DNA from: Panicum virgatum
Taxonomy: Eukaryota; Streptophyta; Magnoliopsida; Poales; Poaceae
DNA length: 64,000 bases
Direction of reading: 5' to 3'
Assembly (NCBI RefSeq): GCF_016808335.1
Contig: NC_053149.1
Span: forward strand, 36,472,118-36,536,117
A program made the position numbers and the translations under genes. How positions within the stretch are numbered: position 1 is the stretch's first letter; each line of letters begins with the position of its first letter. This document shows, in pieces, positions 7,783 to 20,200 of the stretch. Below the pieces are notes generated by a model that was not told where the DNA came from, did no database searches, and saw only the letters and a program-made list of their open reading frames with translations.

Positions 7783-10580
7783 TTAGTGAGAAGCATCTCT
7801 AATCTTTTGGTACATCCTCCTGTATATAGTGGCACCTTCTAGCTCCGCATGGATTTCTCTTTCTGTCCGGATTCCCATTGGGTTGTCCAGAAGCCATCCT
7901 TCATTGTCACAATGAAGATCTTTATCGACACGATCAACATGGGCCAAAATGTCAAAGTACCCATCAAATCTTTTTCTCATGTCTGCAGCTACTTCGAGTA
8001 TATCTGATTGAATGAGAACCTAGTACATCACATACACTAAGATGTCAAAACGATGAAATAGAGAACATATGCCTGCAGACATTATACACAAATGGAAGAT
8101 CTCAACTGCAAAAATCAAAATGAGGCACACAATGAAAAATACTCTTAGTTTAATGTAAACAAGCATATTGGTCTGAAAAGATAGTTATGAATTGTGTTAT
8201 CTTAATTTTAGTTCGTGCCGTGCAATGCATAGAGCACGCATTATTACTATGAGTGGAGAAGTAATAGTTGAGTCAGATAAACTTATGATGCCTCATGCCG
8301 ACATTAGCAAGGCAAAGCTTGACTACTAAGTTGAGATGAAAAATACGTTGGATAACATTAAGATGATCTTACAATAAAACCATGCCTGGTTTAGTTGCTC
8401 GATGGAACTCATGCTTCCCCTTGGCTTATAAGTGGTTAAATTATACTCATAAGAAATCATGAGAATATAGTTTTCAACAAAGGCCTCTTTTGCAAATGAC
8501 TGATATTTGACTTACCTTTTACGAAAATGCAGGGAACTTACTCTGGATTTTTAATAACATTTTCTCAAGGTGAAATAAAATGAAATCACACCTACAAATA
8601 TCCACTAGTATGCTAGAAGTCTAAAACTGACAAATTGGTATTAGTCTACAACTGAACAAGACCAGTCATCTCAGGATCTAAGGGAGTTCATTTTTGGAAA
8701 AGACTGATGCATAGAGAAGCACCCTAACCTTAATGCAGCTTAGTAAACAGAAAAAAGAATAAATTTTCCATGAAGGAAACCATATTGATGGTGTCAAGCT
8801 TCTAGTGTCCTCTGTGACAGGAGGGTGCCACAAAAGCTAAAAGGTAAGTTCTACAGGACAGCGATTCGCCCGGCGATGTTATACGGTGCTGAATGTTGGC
8901 CTACAAAAAAGGCGACATGTCCAACAACTGAGTGTAGCAGAGATGCGGATGTTGCGGTGGTTTTGTGGGCACACAAGGAGGGATAGAGTCCGGAACGAAG
9001 TTATTCGGAAAAGGGTAAGGGTGGCACCAATTGAGGAGAAACTTACCCAACATCGGTTCAGATGGTTTGGACATGTCCAACGGAGGCATCCGGAGGCGCC
9101 GGTGCGTAGTGGGGTGCTTAAACGTGTCGATAAGGTAAAGAGGGGTAGAGGTAGACCTAAACTGACTTGGGATGAGTCGGTTAAGAGAGACCTTAAAGGT
9201 TGGAATATCTCTTAGGAGGTAGCTTTAGATAGGAGCGCTTGTAGACTAGCTATCAACATGCCTGAACCGTGACCTTTGTGTCTTGTGGGTTTCATCTCTA
9301 GCCTACCCCAACTCGCTTGGGATAAAAGACTATATTGAACTATGTACAGAACTGCCATACCTGTCCGCCTAAACAGAGGTTCTTGGTGATTGAATCAACC
9401 AATGGTGGCTGTAGAACTCTTCTTTTATGATGTCTCTTCTTAAAGTGTGGATCAGGACACTACAAAACCAGCAGATAGACATTTCAAATCTCACTTCCAT
9501 AATATTGAACATAGCTATCATTGAGCTGACAGACATAACTAAAAAGACTCCAATGCTGCACCCAACTACACTTACCAGTATTGAAACAAGTGACAAGGGA
9601 CCAGGGTACGATGATATGATTTGCTCAAAAGACACCGTTGCATTTGCGTACATAAAATAGCTGTAAAAAAAGAATAGTCCCAAATGATATTACATTATTG
9701 CATTGATAAGCAAAAGCAAATGCCTAATTTAGATGTAAGGAAACTTACACATTCCGAAGCCCCAATTCATTCACCCAAAATTGTGTTCGCTCCACCAACT
9801 ATACAAACAGAAGAAGAAGCAGAACATCATCAAACTACAGAATTCAACAATGCATCATCAATTCCAAAAGAAAACAAGCAGATTCAACAATGCATCATCC
9901 ATTCCAAAAGAAAACAAGCAGAAACCATAGAACCACTAAAAGTCTAAAACCTTTTGCCGGATTTCCAGGCCAAGGTAGTTCCGCCTCTGGTCGGAGTTCT
10001 TTGCGAGCCAAATCAAGAACCTGCCACTCCCTAAACGTCAACATTCCTTAATAACTTTTCTTTAGGCAATACATTGTCACAATGAATAAAACCAAATTGC
10101 GCACCGCAGCCGATGTCGATCATGAGGGGCAGCAGGGGGTCCTCGAACACTTCCTTCCACTCTGGCGGCTCCGTGGGCTCCTACACACCGCGCAACAGAG
10201 AACAAATTAGAGGAATGCGAAGGGCCTGTGCTCGCTTGGCAATCGTAAAATATCGGTGGAATTGGGAGGACTTTACGGAGAAGGATGAGCTGAGAGGGTT
10301 CACGTGCTGCCGGATGCGCAGATGCTGGCCCCTCTGCGTAGAGAGACGGATGAGCGGTGGGATTGGTACAGCAGTGGGATAGGGACAAAGGGAAGAAGGG
10401 TGGAGTGCATACAATGGGGTAGAGCGGCCGGAGGTTGAGGTCGGCGTACTCTATGTCCACCGCGTCGGGGCTGCGCGCAGCAGAGGTCGCAGAGCACCGG
10501 GCCAGGGACGGGGGAGGGCAGCGGGCGGAGGGGAGGCGGATGAGGCGGCAGCACAGCGTGCTGGTAGCCGTCCAAGCCAT
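7783..10580 (-). CDS. tRNA (guanine-N7-)-methyltransferase, seven exons, complete
   Basis: The enzyme transfers methyl from S-adenosylmethionine to N7 of guanine (normally G46) in tRNA. Exons read down the - strand: 10580-10413, 10180-10105, 10030-9951, 9798-9749, 9660-9576, 9459-9361 and 8019-7783. All introns are GT-AG and phases agree, giving 264 residues. Motif I of the SAM fold is DIGCGSGRF (about 78-86). NATVSFEQII follows (about 131-140). The family's CPDPHFKKRHHKRR tRNA/active-site loop is at 154-167, and GIRTEREIHAELEG near the C-terminus holds the TrmB-type TxxE motif. The first 40 residues are rich in Ser, Arg, Ala and Cys and poor in acids, suggesting organelle targeting as in the plant plastid-type TrmB paralog. 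This is inference from composition. Intron 6 contains a LINE fragment. Confidence 0.9.
8795..9336 (+). mobile_element. 5'-truncated RTE LINE fragment in methyltransferase intron 6
   Basis: The fragment aligns to the 3' 550 bp of the LINE at 2185-5501, from the caagcttct block to the terminal 'cttgggataaaaga' block. It encodes the RHVQQLSVAEMRMLRWFCGH region. It carries one extra A in an A-run (six instead of five near 8905) that shifts the frame, and a stop at 9213-9215. It has lost the TTG tail. It is antisense to the host gene and ends 24 bp from the intron's 5' splice site. A short atattga on both sides (8782-8788, 9332-9338) may be the target duplication. Confidence 0.85.
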
Positions 10581-11300
10581 ACTGCGCTACGTCCCTGGCT
10601 CTCGGCCGCCGCCGCCGCCGCCGCTGCCTGTTGGAGCTCCACTCAAGGTGTTTATGTTTATCCGTAAGGTTGTCAAGTGAATTTTTTTGCCAGCCACCAA
10701 TTTGAGTAAATTTTTTTTTGTTAAAATGACTTCAGCTTGACAACCCGCCGCTTGCCGGGATTCGTCGCTGCCGAGACGCGCCGCTGCCGGGACGCTGTCG
10801 GGCTCCTCCGCCGCGAGCGCTGCCATCGGGATGCGCTGTGCCACTCTGTTGCGAGCGCCTTCGTTGTTCCGTGCTCCTCTAGGTAGTCGTGCTCCCCTGC
10901 TGCACGCTCCACCCGTGCAGCCGCATTGGCTGCTCCTGCATACCCTCTGCATCTTGTGCGATCGCACAGAATAGATAATAGAAATTTGGATCCTTACCAT
11001 TAATAGAATCAATCTTTAGCTATTTACCATCAAAAGATTCATGTTTAGATATTTAGCATCAAAGATCACAAGTTACAGATATGTAGCACTCTGATCCCTT
11101 CCAGTTGTTGGTACTGTCTGTTTTCCTTCTTTTACCGATTAGCAATTTGGCAGCTTCCAATTTTACCCTCACCGCACCACGGTGCTCAAGTCCCCACACA
11201 GGATATGGTCATATGTGTCTCAGTTTGTGAAGTTATATATTTCTCAGTTTGTTGCATGCAGGATATGATTGGATGAGGATGCTCTGCTATTCTTGCTGCT
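10581..11300. other. Methyltransferase upstream region, no gene seen
   Basis: The first 60 bp upstream of the ATG contain a GCC-repeat run (near 10608-10624), typical of a 5' UTR or promoter of a grass housekeeping gene. A GC-rich block reaches to about 10930 and then the sequence becomes AT-rich. No domain or element border is recognised. A - strand reading frame at 10587-11012 has no recognisable content. Confidence 0.5.
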
Positions 11301-11309
11301 AGTATGTTC

Positions 11310-12030
11310 TTGCTGCTAGTATGGAGGAGCGCATTTCTTCAAATATTGTTATTTTTGACCGCACATATCAGGTGTGGGCTTTTCTTCTTGAGCATTGTGA
11401 GCCCACTGGTCAGTCTACCTATATTGCTGCTCTACGTCAAGAATAGCTATTGTGCTATGGTGATTCTTCAGTTGATGATTTCTATGCTTAGATGTCTGCA
11501 GTGTGGTGTCAGCTTGATTCCATTGGTCTTTCACTGGCACCCGGCACTTGAGACTCGTGTAAGGCTCAGAAGGTTGCTCTGGAGACTAGCGCACTCATGA
11601 CTTCTTGACCCATCTTCGTGATGAGTTTGAGTAGCTTCGAGCTCAGCTGGTTTCTCGTTAGCCCTGTGTTTTTCTGATGGAGGCTCTTGCTGCTATTCGT
11701 AACGAGGAGCTGTGTCTTCATAATGTTAGTCTATTGCAGTATTTGTCTTCTTCAGTATTGGTTGCTCGGTTTCTTCGTCTAAAGCTATCGCCCCTCCACC
11801 TAAGGCGCCTCTTCCAGCAGCGCCTTCTTATGGGGGGGAGGGGGTGATTGTCTTCATCATGACTATTGTGGTAAGAACACTCATGTGGAGACATATTGCT
11901 TCATGAAGAAGAAGACTCAGTCTCACTGAGGTTGTAGTGGTCGTGCTTCACAGGGTACAGGTGATGCTAGTGGTTTTGATACTGGAGGCTCTCAGCGGAG
12001 TTCTGCTGGTTCTGAGACATAGGAGATGCT
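11310..12030 (+). pseudogene. Decayed copia Gag remnant
   Basis: Translation switching between frames recovers copia Gag segments: VIFDRTYQVWAFL, EPTGQSTYIAALRQE, a DSSVDDFYA block, LSLAPGTCETRV, SLMEALAAIRNEELCLHNV, and a zinc knuckle (YCGKNTHVETYCF, around 11870-11905) whose first Cys is His. Stops and frameshifts are frequent. No LTRs were found around it, so it is an old fragment, unrelated in position to the copia element at the window start. Confidence 0.75.
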
Positions 12031-12332
12031 CATATTGCTTCATCCCCTAGCACATATCTCAAAATAAAGAGTCATGCAGAAAGGAGTGCGAGTTCCTTCT
12101 AGAAATTCCACACAACTGCACATCTTGATTTGATTGTATGACTTGTTTTCTCTATTGGATCTGGTTTTTGACTTTGCAAAATATATAGTACAAGTATGCT
12201 TCCTCTTCATCTTCTACCTTGAGCTCTAGTTAGAAATAGTGAGGAAACAGGCGGTCCAATGCCTTGGTGAGGATCATACACATTGAGTGATGCGAGAGAA
12301 TTATTTGAGGAGCAAAAGTTATATTTGTATTT
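12031..12332. other. Unassigned stretch before element A
   Basis: AT-rich sequence, possibly continuing the copia remnant, with no border or reading frame I can defend. It ends at the TGTCGGGTACC start of element A's 5' LTR. Confidence 0.4.
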
Positions 12333-12535
12333 TGTCGGGTACCATGATTAGGGGCACCCTAACCAGGGGACCAAACCGCCTTGAAAACACAAAACATGTG
12401 TTAAAGCAATCAGGCCCACGAAGGCCTACAGTCTCCTTCTGATCCAAAGGAAAGGAAAGGACTAAAAAAGGCCCAATACGCAGCCCACCTCCACAGTACG
12501 GCCCATTCGAAACCCCCTCGAACCCGCGGAGCGAT

Positions 12536-12651
12536 CTCCGCTTCGCTCGAGGCCTCCCCGCCGAGACCCTCGACGGCGCACCGCAGCTCCGCTTCGCTCG
12601 AGGGTAGCAAACCTACCCTCGGGAGAGCAGACCAACTCCGCTTCGCTCGAG
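12536..12651. repeat. Three copies of a 16-bp motif in element A U3
   Basis: CTCCGCTTCGCTCGAG occurs at 12536-12551, 12587-12602 and 12636-12651, spaced about 50 bp. Repeated short motifs in U3 are often enhancer-like; that role is inferred. Confidence 0.7.
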
Positions 12652-12729
12652 GATACCCCTCGGCAGACGGAGTTAGCGATCCGCCGGCTCACCATCCGCC
12701 TGACAGAAGCCATAAATGCCAACCACTCC

Positions 12730-12734
12730 GCCGC
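12730..12734. repeat. Target-site duplication of element B, left copy
   Basis: gccgc, repeated at 26335-26339 just after element B. Confidence 0.9.
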
Positions 12735-13948
12735 TGTTATCGCCATAAATTAACAGGATTAATTTATGGGCCGAAATCAAGATGGGCTTAAAGCAGAAGA
12801 CTGAAGAAGACTTGTAAATCGGCTCCTGCGTGAGCATCTGGGCCACATGGGCCATGTATCTTTAGATTTAGTTCAAGGTTAGAGATAGAGTCCGATCGGG
12901 ACAAGATTAGTTTAGATTGTTTCCCAAGTCTCCGGACTATAAATATGTATCCTTTGTTATTCATGAAGGAGAGCGTCATCACGTCTCGCAAACAACAACT
13001 CTCGGCGCATCGCCACCCCTAATCCTAGGGTTTCATCCAAGTAAGTGCCATGCTGCCCTGATCGCTCCTTGCGATCAGGGCAGTATTGTTCTTACTTTTA
13101 CCTTGGTATTACTCATACTGAAGCATTTTTGATGGCGAGTAGTACTAGTTATCTTGATGTTCGTAGCATGGCTTTTAGTAGATTTGTTGTGCTTCATTGC
13201 TTATCATCTACGAATATCATGTTGTCTCTGTGCAGTCACGTTTCAATCTCATGCTAGTTCTTGTCGCATAGAATTAGTTGCACAGAGGCAACACCCTGCT
13301 TCTTTTATGTCTAGTAGATTTGATCTGTTATGGTTTGCTCTTATCTTAAGAGTTGGCGTAATATCTGCTAGGTTAGGCCTTGCAAACGGATTGGATGATC
13401 CGGTGGTGTAATAGATGCTTTATCCTAGCCCAGATAGGGATTGTTCCGGGAATCGGCTCTTGCTAGTTCTTAGGCCTCTGTTTTGGGTTGTGGTTTAGTT
13501 GTCTGTTATGTTCATTAGGCCTAGTCACGTGTAGGATGTTCCGATCTAGCAGTGAAGCTGTTACCATCGGGGATTAGATCAGTTAGATTTAATTGAAGCA
13601 GCTTTATATTTATTTGCTTTATTCATCAATATCTGGATGCGACAGATCCAATCTGACACCGGGACTCGATCGGCTCTTTAAAGCCGATGCAAGAGTCGTC
13701 CCGGGGAGCCGACCATGGCTTGGACTTACATTTACACGTGTCTTTGTATGCAGGAAACTGTTCGGAGCACGTCTACACCTTCCTGATCGGGTATAGGTCA
13801 GGTGGCACGCCCGGCTTTCACACAACCTCCGGGCGCGTGACGGAATTGCGGGCCGTCGACGAGGGAGCAGTGCCTGCCAGCACCCCAGCAACCTCCCGGC
13901 TCTTCGTGTTGCCCGTCGCTGCTCGCCGGTGGGTTTCGACTGACAACA
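12735..13948 (+). mobile_element. Element B 5' LTR
   Basis: Begins TGTTATCGCC and ends TGACAACA. Same length as the right copy. A TATA-like ctataaatatg at 12938-12948 suggests where transcription starts. Confidence 0.92.
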
Positions 13949-13953
13949 CATTC

Positions 13954-13971
13954 TGGCACGCCCAGTGGAAC
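13954..13971 (+). other. Element B primer binding site
   Basis: TGGCACGCCCAGTGGAAC begins five bases after the 5' LTR, where a tRNA 3' end would anneal. This TGGCACGCCCAGTGG type is common in Tat-group elements. The tRNA is not assigned. Confidence 0.7.
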
Positions 13972-14000
13972 ACTTGTCAACAGCAACGCCCACCGTAGAG

Positions 14001-15662
14001 ATGATTGGAGCTCAAGAGCAAGAACCCGTTCCCAAGCCCGTCACGTATGAAGAGCTCTCTTCTGAACACAAGAAGAAGTATGATGAGATCAAAGCTCTGC
14101 TGGAAGCCGATCTCATCGGCTCTTTTGAGAGGACCCACAACCATGGCATCAGGTGGAAGGGGTTCTCGCCTAAAGGCGCTCTCGACAACGTGGACTTGTC
14201 TGTACCATCAGAGGAGCGCACCAGGGCCCTGCGTCAGGAGATGAACTACATGGTGGCCCATGCACTTCATCGGCACTCTCAGAGCCTGATGAACGAGCTT
14301 GAGCGCATGGCGCATCGCGTCATCCAGGAGATAATCAAGAACCAGTACTCTCCATCGGGGCCGGCCCTGGGGAGTCACACAGAGGAAGCTACATTGCATT
14401 CTATACCGGTGCTTCCGTTCTCGTTTGTTGTCCTAAGACCACAAAACTCGCCGATCTACGTCGTCCATAAGATCGGTGGCGATCCTGGAGAAGGCCAATT
14501 CCTCACCGAGCCACCCAAGGAGATCCCGCACGGCTACACGTGCGCCTACATCCCTGACAGCGTCAGTCCAACACGCTCGGTGCAGATGGTAAACCCAGGA
14601 GCTTCTGGAGCAGACGCGGAGAAACAAGCATGGCTGGCAAAGTACGCTACTGGGCCGAGTGCTGAGCCATCGGCCCCAGGAATTCTTAGTGTGGAGCAGG
14701 TCAGTGCAATACTGAGGGACCAGTTCGGCATCCTGCCCAAGAGGAAAGCGATCGGCTATTCCAAGCCGTATCCAAGCGACTATGACTTGATCCCACTGCC
14801 ACCCAAGTATCGGCTTCCTGAGTTCACCAAGTTCAACGGGTCAGAGGGAGCCAGCTCCATCGAGCATGTGAGCCGATACTTAACGCAGCTTGGGATGATC
14901 TCAGTGTCGGATCCGTTGAGGGTCCGGTTCTTCGGCCAATCCCTTACAGGCCCAGCTTTTGGATGGTATGCATCACTGGCTCCGGATTCGATTCGGACTT
15001 GGAGGCAGCTTGAAGATCAATTCCATACCCAGTACCATTCGGAGGCTGCTGAAGCTGGAATTGCCGACCTCGCCCAGGTCAGGCAAAAGCGAGGGGAGAC
15101 TGTGTCGGAGTATATACAGCGCTTCAGAGAAGTCAAGAACCGATGCTACTCATCGCTCATCACAGAGAAGGAGGCAGTCGATCTGGCTGTCCTCGGGCTT
15201 GCTAAGCCGATCAAGGATGCGGCTTTTCAGTTGGAGTTCACATCTCTGGCGCACCTAGTGCAGAAGCTTACGGCATACGAGCATTATCATCCTGAGCTGT
15301 ACCAGGACAAGTTCAAGCGCCATGTAAACATGGCCCAGGCGGATGAATCTGATGACTCTGGTGAAGAGCAAGAAGTGGCCGTGGTAGAGTGGACTCGGGG
15401 GGCAAACCCTGTCCCGTGCAAGTGGGTCAAACAGCAGGGGCTTGTGAAGGGCTTCGACTTCGATGTGACCAAGGTAGAGCAGATATTTGATCTGCTCCTC
15501 AAAGAAAAACAGCTGAAGCTCCCAGAAAATCACAAGCTACCAACGCCACAAGAGTTGCAGGGAAGACTGTACTGCAAATGGCACCACTCGTTCACTCATT
15601 CCACGGGTGAATGCAAGGAGTTACGTCGTCAGATACAATCGGCTATCGAGAAGGCCGATTAA
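14001..15662 (+). pseudogene. Element B Gag (frameshifted at C-terminus)
   Basis: ATG at 14001 is chosen because it is the first in frame after the primer binding site. The product has an N-terminal charged region (EELSSEHKKKYDEIKALLEADLIGSF), then the retrotransposon Gag domain (KFNGSEGASSIEHVSRYL, GPAFGWYASL, TWRQLEDQFHTQYH, ETVSEYIQRFREVKNRC) near residues 275-400. A Cys-His motif, CKWHHSFTHSTGEC, is at the end. Gag forms the particle that encloses the RNA. The frame ends at a TAA (15660-15662), because one base appears missing near 15652; the related reading continues in the next frame. Confidence 0.85.
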
Positions 15663-16312
15663 TTTTGGCTCAACACACGATGAAGGTCGACACGAAGCCT
15701 TTCCCACAAGCCAATGTGGTAGAGTTGTCGGACTTCACTCCTACGGGTCAAAATTTTTCATTCCAGATCAACATGGTGGGACCCACGCGCCGCCATGACA
15801 AGCAGAGGAGAGAGGCCGCTTCTGGCAAACGGCCGCAGGATGAACGTGAGCTGGAACAGCGACATGTAACTGAAAAGCAAGTGCGTCACATCCGCAACCA
15901 GCTTCCAGCTTCTAATCGGCTTATGGAAAAGTACCAGTACCAGTACAAGTTGCGCCGCCGATACGAATCGGAGGAGGACGAGTATGAACACCGCATAGGG
16001 AGGACACTGGGGAGACGCCAGGCTATACGCGACCACTGGCACTGCCCGTTCTTCAGATATTGCTGGAATTCCGGCATGAGCCGATTGCCTACTATAGATG
16101 ATTGCTTGGAGTGCAGGCCTCGAGGACGCCAGCAGGACGAGACATCGGTGTTCCGGCGCTTGGGGCCCGGAACGCATCAGGATGACCACGTGAGGCGCCC
16201 ATCCAGGGGTGATTCCGAGCCAGAGGAAGAAGACAGGTACCATCACCACGGTGGTGTCCTGATGGGCTCAATCGCTCGTAGAAGTGCAGGGTGCAGCGCT
16301 TGCGCAATCTGA
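15611..16312 (+). pseudogene. Element B Gag-protease spacer, shifted frame
   Basis: After the single-base loss near 15652 the polyprotein continues here (GRLILAQHTMKVDTKPFPQA, then a basic, Arg/Glu-rich stretch and a CPFFRYCWNSG...CLEC cysteine cluster around 16040-16115). Another frameshift near 16255-16270 and a TAG (16273-16275) separate it from the protease frame. Confidence 0.7.
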
Positions 16313-17121
16313 AAGAGGCAGAAGCAAAGTATCTTGACGTGCTGAGGAAAGCGCGTCCGGATCTCGCGGAGCAAGTCAGACGACCGCGAAGGGAGGAAAG
16401 GCGCCCTCCGAGAAAAGAGTGGTGCCCCAAGCAGACAAAAGCCGATGAGAAGCCATCGGCTGATGTGAACATGGTGTTCGTGCTCCCATCGGAGTTTCGA
16501 GCACCCCAACCGGAGGAATTGGCCATCGCGCAGCTGGATCTCGGCCCACGGCCAATCATTTTCGAGAAGCCCAAGGAGAAGAGCTACAAGCACCTGAAGG
16601 GGTTATGTCTCAAGGGCTTCATCAACGGCAAGCCTATGAACAGGATGTTGGTCGACACTGGTGCCGCAGTCAACCTGATGCCATACTCTGTGCCGCGCCG
16701 ATTGGGTCGTTCTTCTGCCGATCTGATCAAGACCAATGTGATACTTAATGACTTTAATGGACAGCCATCAGAGGCGATGGGGGTTCTTAATGTGGAACTG
16801 ACAGTGGGCCGCAAGACTGTACCAACATCGTTCTTCATCGTTAACAGCAAGAGTACATACACAGTGCTGCTTGGAAGGGACTGGATTCATGCCAACTGTT
16901 GTATCCCTTCCACAATGCATCAATACCTCGTCCAATGGGATGGCAATGAAGTAGAAGTGGTCCCTACAGACGATTCCAGCGAGGTCTCGGTCGCAGATAT
17001 GAACGCCTGGGATGCGGAAGGACAAGAGCCGATCTCAGGGGTCGCCCTGGAAGACTGTGATCGGATCGAGGCGACAAAAAACGGACTGAGGCTGGTCTTA
17101 TCCACTGGCCTCACAGAATAG
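16291..17121 (+). pseudogene. Element B aspartic protease region
   Basis: Contains an aspartic protease core, MLVDTGAAVNLMPYS, with LLGRDWIH further on. In the polyprotein this domain cleaves Gag-Pol. The frame starts mid-polyprotein after a frameshift and ends TAG at 17119-17121, separate from the pol frame. Confidence 0.85.
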
Positions 17122-17204
17122 ATGCATCCTGGCAAGCCACGGGGTGTAATAGAAATAGAGAGGCCGGTACCAGCGATCGGCACCAAAAAATAGAAAAATT
17201 CTGT

Positions 17205-20200
17205 TTGTGGTCGGAATTGTTACATCATGTACACATGATGGCCTGCTCTGGCAGTTGGCCACTCATTGACTATTTGGCTCTGAATGATAATAGAAGTATA
17301 GAAGCGGCCAGCCCGTGCGGTTGGCCAAATAATTTTTCTTGTCATCTCCCTGTGTTTGCCGCTGATCTTGTGGATAGTGAAGACTCGCTTGCGTTCGCAT
17401 CTGATTTTTCAGACGACGGCAAACTCGGATACGGGTTCACATCAGCTGATGATTTGGAAGAGGTTGACATCGGTCCTGGGGATAAGCCACGGCCGACATT
17501 TATCAGCAAGAAGTTGGATCCGGCTTTGCGAGAGGAGATGATTGCACTGCTAAAAGAATATCGGGATTGCTTTGCATGGGACTACACCGAGATGCCCGGA
17601 CTGGATAGAAGCATAGTCGAGCATCGGCTCCCGCTCAAGAAAGGGTTTCGGCCGTTTCAGCAACGAGCACGTCAGATGAAGGCCGAAGTCCTAGAAGAAG
17701 TTAAGAAAGAGGTGGAGAAGATGCTGGATGATGGGTTCATCAGGCCATGCCGATATGCAGAATGGATCTCTAGCGTGGTACCGGTACAAAAGAAGGATGG
17801 CCGATGGCGTGTTTGTGTCGATTTTAGAGATCTCAACAGAGCAACACCAAAGGACGAATACCCGATGCCTGTTGCAGAAACATTGATCAACGCAGCTGCT
17901 GGCCACAAAATGATGAGTTTTGTGGATGGCAATGCTGGTTACAACCAGATCTTCATGGCCCCAGAGGACGTGAACAAGACTGCGTTCAGAGTACCAGGTG
18001 CAGTTGGCTTGTTCGAGTACTTGGTTATGACCTTCGGGTTGAAAAATGCCGGTGCAACGTACCAACGTGCTATGAATTACATTTTTCATGATCTCATCGG
18101 CAAGCTGGTAGAGATTTATATTGATGATGTCGTGGTCAAGTCCAAATCAGCTGCGGGGCATTTAGAAGATCTACGTCAAGTTTTGGAGCGGACTCGGAGG
18201 TTTGGGCTCAAAATGAACCCAAAGAAGTGCGCTTTTGGTGTGTCGGCCGGTCAGTTTCTGGGATTCCTGGTGCACGAACGGGGAATCGAGATCGGCCTAA
18301 AGAGTCAAGAAGCTATAAAGACGATGAAGCCACCTACTACAAAGAAGGAGTTGCAGAAACTCATCGGTAAAATTAATTTTGTCAGTCGATTTATTTCTAA
18401 TCTGTCCGGACGCATTGAGCCGTTTATGGGGTTAGTAAAGATCAAATCCGATGATGAGTTTTGCTGGGGGGCAGAACAGCAACAAGCTTTCGATGAAATC
18501 AAGGAATATTTGTCAAAGCCTCCAGTATTGGTTCCTCCTCAGCAAGATAGGCCGTTCTATGTGTACCTATCCGTGGGTGACACTTCAATTGCTTCGGTGC
18601 TAGTCCAGAAGCATGACGGCCAAGAAAGGGTGGTTTTCTACCTCAGCAGACGCATGTTAGACGCCGAGACCAGGTATCCTGAAATCGAGAAGCTTTGTCT
18701 TTGCTTATACTTTACATGTACGAAGCTTCGCCATATTTTGCTCTCGGCGGAAACAATTGTCATATGCAAATCGGATGTCATAAAGCATATGCTGTCGGCC
18801 CCTGTCCTTAAAGGCCGACTTGGAAAATAGATGTTTGCATTGTCAGAATTCGATATTCGGTACCAGCCTGCAAAAGCAGTCAAAGGACAAGCACTGGCGA
18901 ATCTTGTTGCGGACAGGATCAACACTGATATTGCCGCATTATTTATTCATGCTTGGGCTATGTTCTTTGACGGATCGGCTTGTGATGATGGGTGCGGTGT
19001 GAGAATTCTGTTGGTGTCGCCTCGTGGGGCGACTTACTCCTTCTCCATCAGAATGACTGCCCCGTGCACCAATAATCTGGTGGAATATGAAGCCGTTCGC
19101 AAAGGGATGGAATTGCTTCTCGAAGCCGGTGCAGAAGCGGTGGAAATTTTTGGAGATTCGAAGCTGGTGATTTCTCAGCTCACGGAGGAATATAGGTGTG
19201 AGAGCGAGGCTCTTTTCCCGATATGGATGCAGTGCCGTGAGTTGATGTCACGATTCAGGTACATCAATTTCCACTGGATACGCACAACTCTGAACAATGA
19301 AGCCAATGATTTGGCACAGATGGCTTCTGGCTACAAGGAGACAGCCGGTGGAGTCGAGGTGGAGGTTCAGTTTCTAGAACCCGGAGACTGGAGAGCCGAT
19401 ATCTTCAATTACTTGAAGGATTCGGCTCGGGGGGCACCCAGAAGGATAAGGCTCAAGGCCATGAAGTATGTTCTGATAGGGGATGACATGTTCTACAGGA
19501 CCTTGGAAGGACTACTATTTAAATGTCTGGGACCTTCAGAGTCAAATCGGCTCTTGCATGAGGTTCATGAAGGAGCCTGCGGTACTCACTAATCGGCTCA
19601 TAAGATGAAGTGGCTGATTAGGCGATCGGGTTATTACTAGCCCAGTATGCTGGAAGATTGTTTCAAATATTATAAAGGATGTCAGGCATGTCAGAAGTTT
19701 GGCAAAATTCAGATAGTGCCGGCGTCAGTGATGAATCCGATCATCAAACCGTGGCCATTCAGAGGTTGGGGCATGGACATGATCGGACAAATCAACCCGT
19801 CGTCCAGCAAGGGTCACCAATGGGTTTTAGCTGCCACAGATTATTTCACAAAGTGGGTAGAGGCAGTGCCCATGAGGTCGGTAGCATCGAGAGATGTGAT
19901 CAGCTTTGTCAAAGAGCACATCATTCACAGATTTGGGATCCCTCAGACCATTACGACCGATGGAGGATCGGTCTTTATATCAGAGGAATTCAGAAAGTTT
20001 GCCGATGACATGGGGATTAAGCTGATCAGATCATCTCCATATTATGCCCAAGCTAATGGACAGGCTGAAGCATCCAACCAGAGCCTCATTAAGCTCATAA
20101 AAAGAAAGATCGATGAATATCCTAGGCGCTGGCATGAGGTGTTGTCAGAAGCTTTGTGGGCTTATCGTATTTTGTGTCATGGGTCCACCAAGACGTCACC

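Larger units (their letters stand above)
12333..12734 (+). mobile_element. Element A 5' LTR, first part (U3)
   Basis: Begins TGTCGGGTACCATGATTAGG, a common grass gypsy LTR start, and is broken at 12734 by element B. Together with 26340-27221 it makes an LTR of about 1284 bp. Preceding bases are tattt. Confidence 0.8.

Noticed and set aside
10587..11012. 141-codon - strand frame upstream of the methyltransferase gene
   Set aside because: Composition-driven in a GC-rich promoter region; no recognisable motif and no splice logic linking it to the gene.
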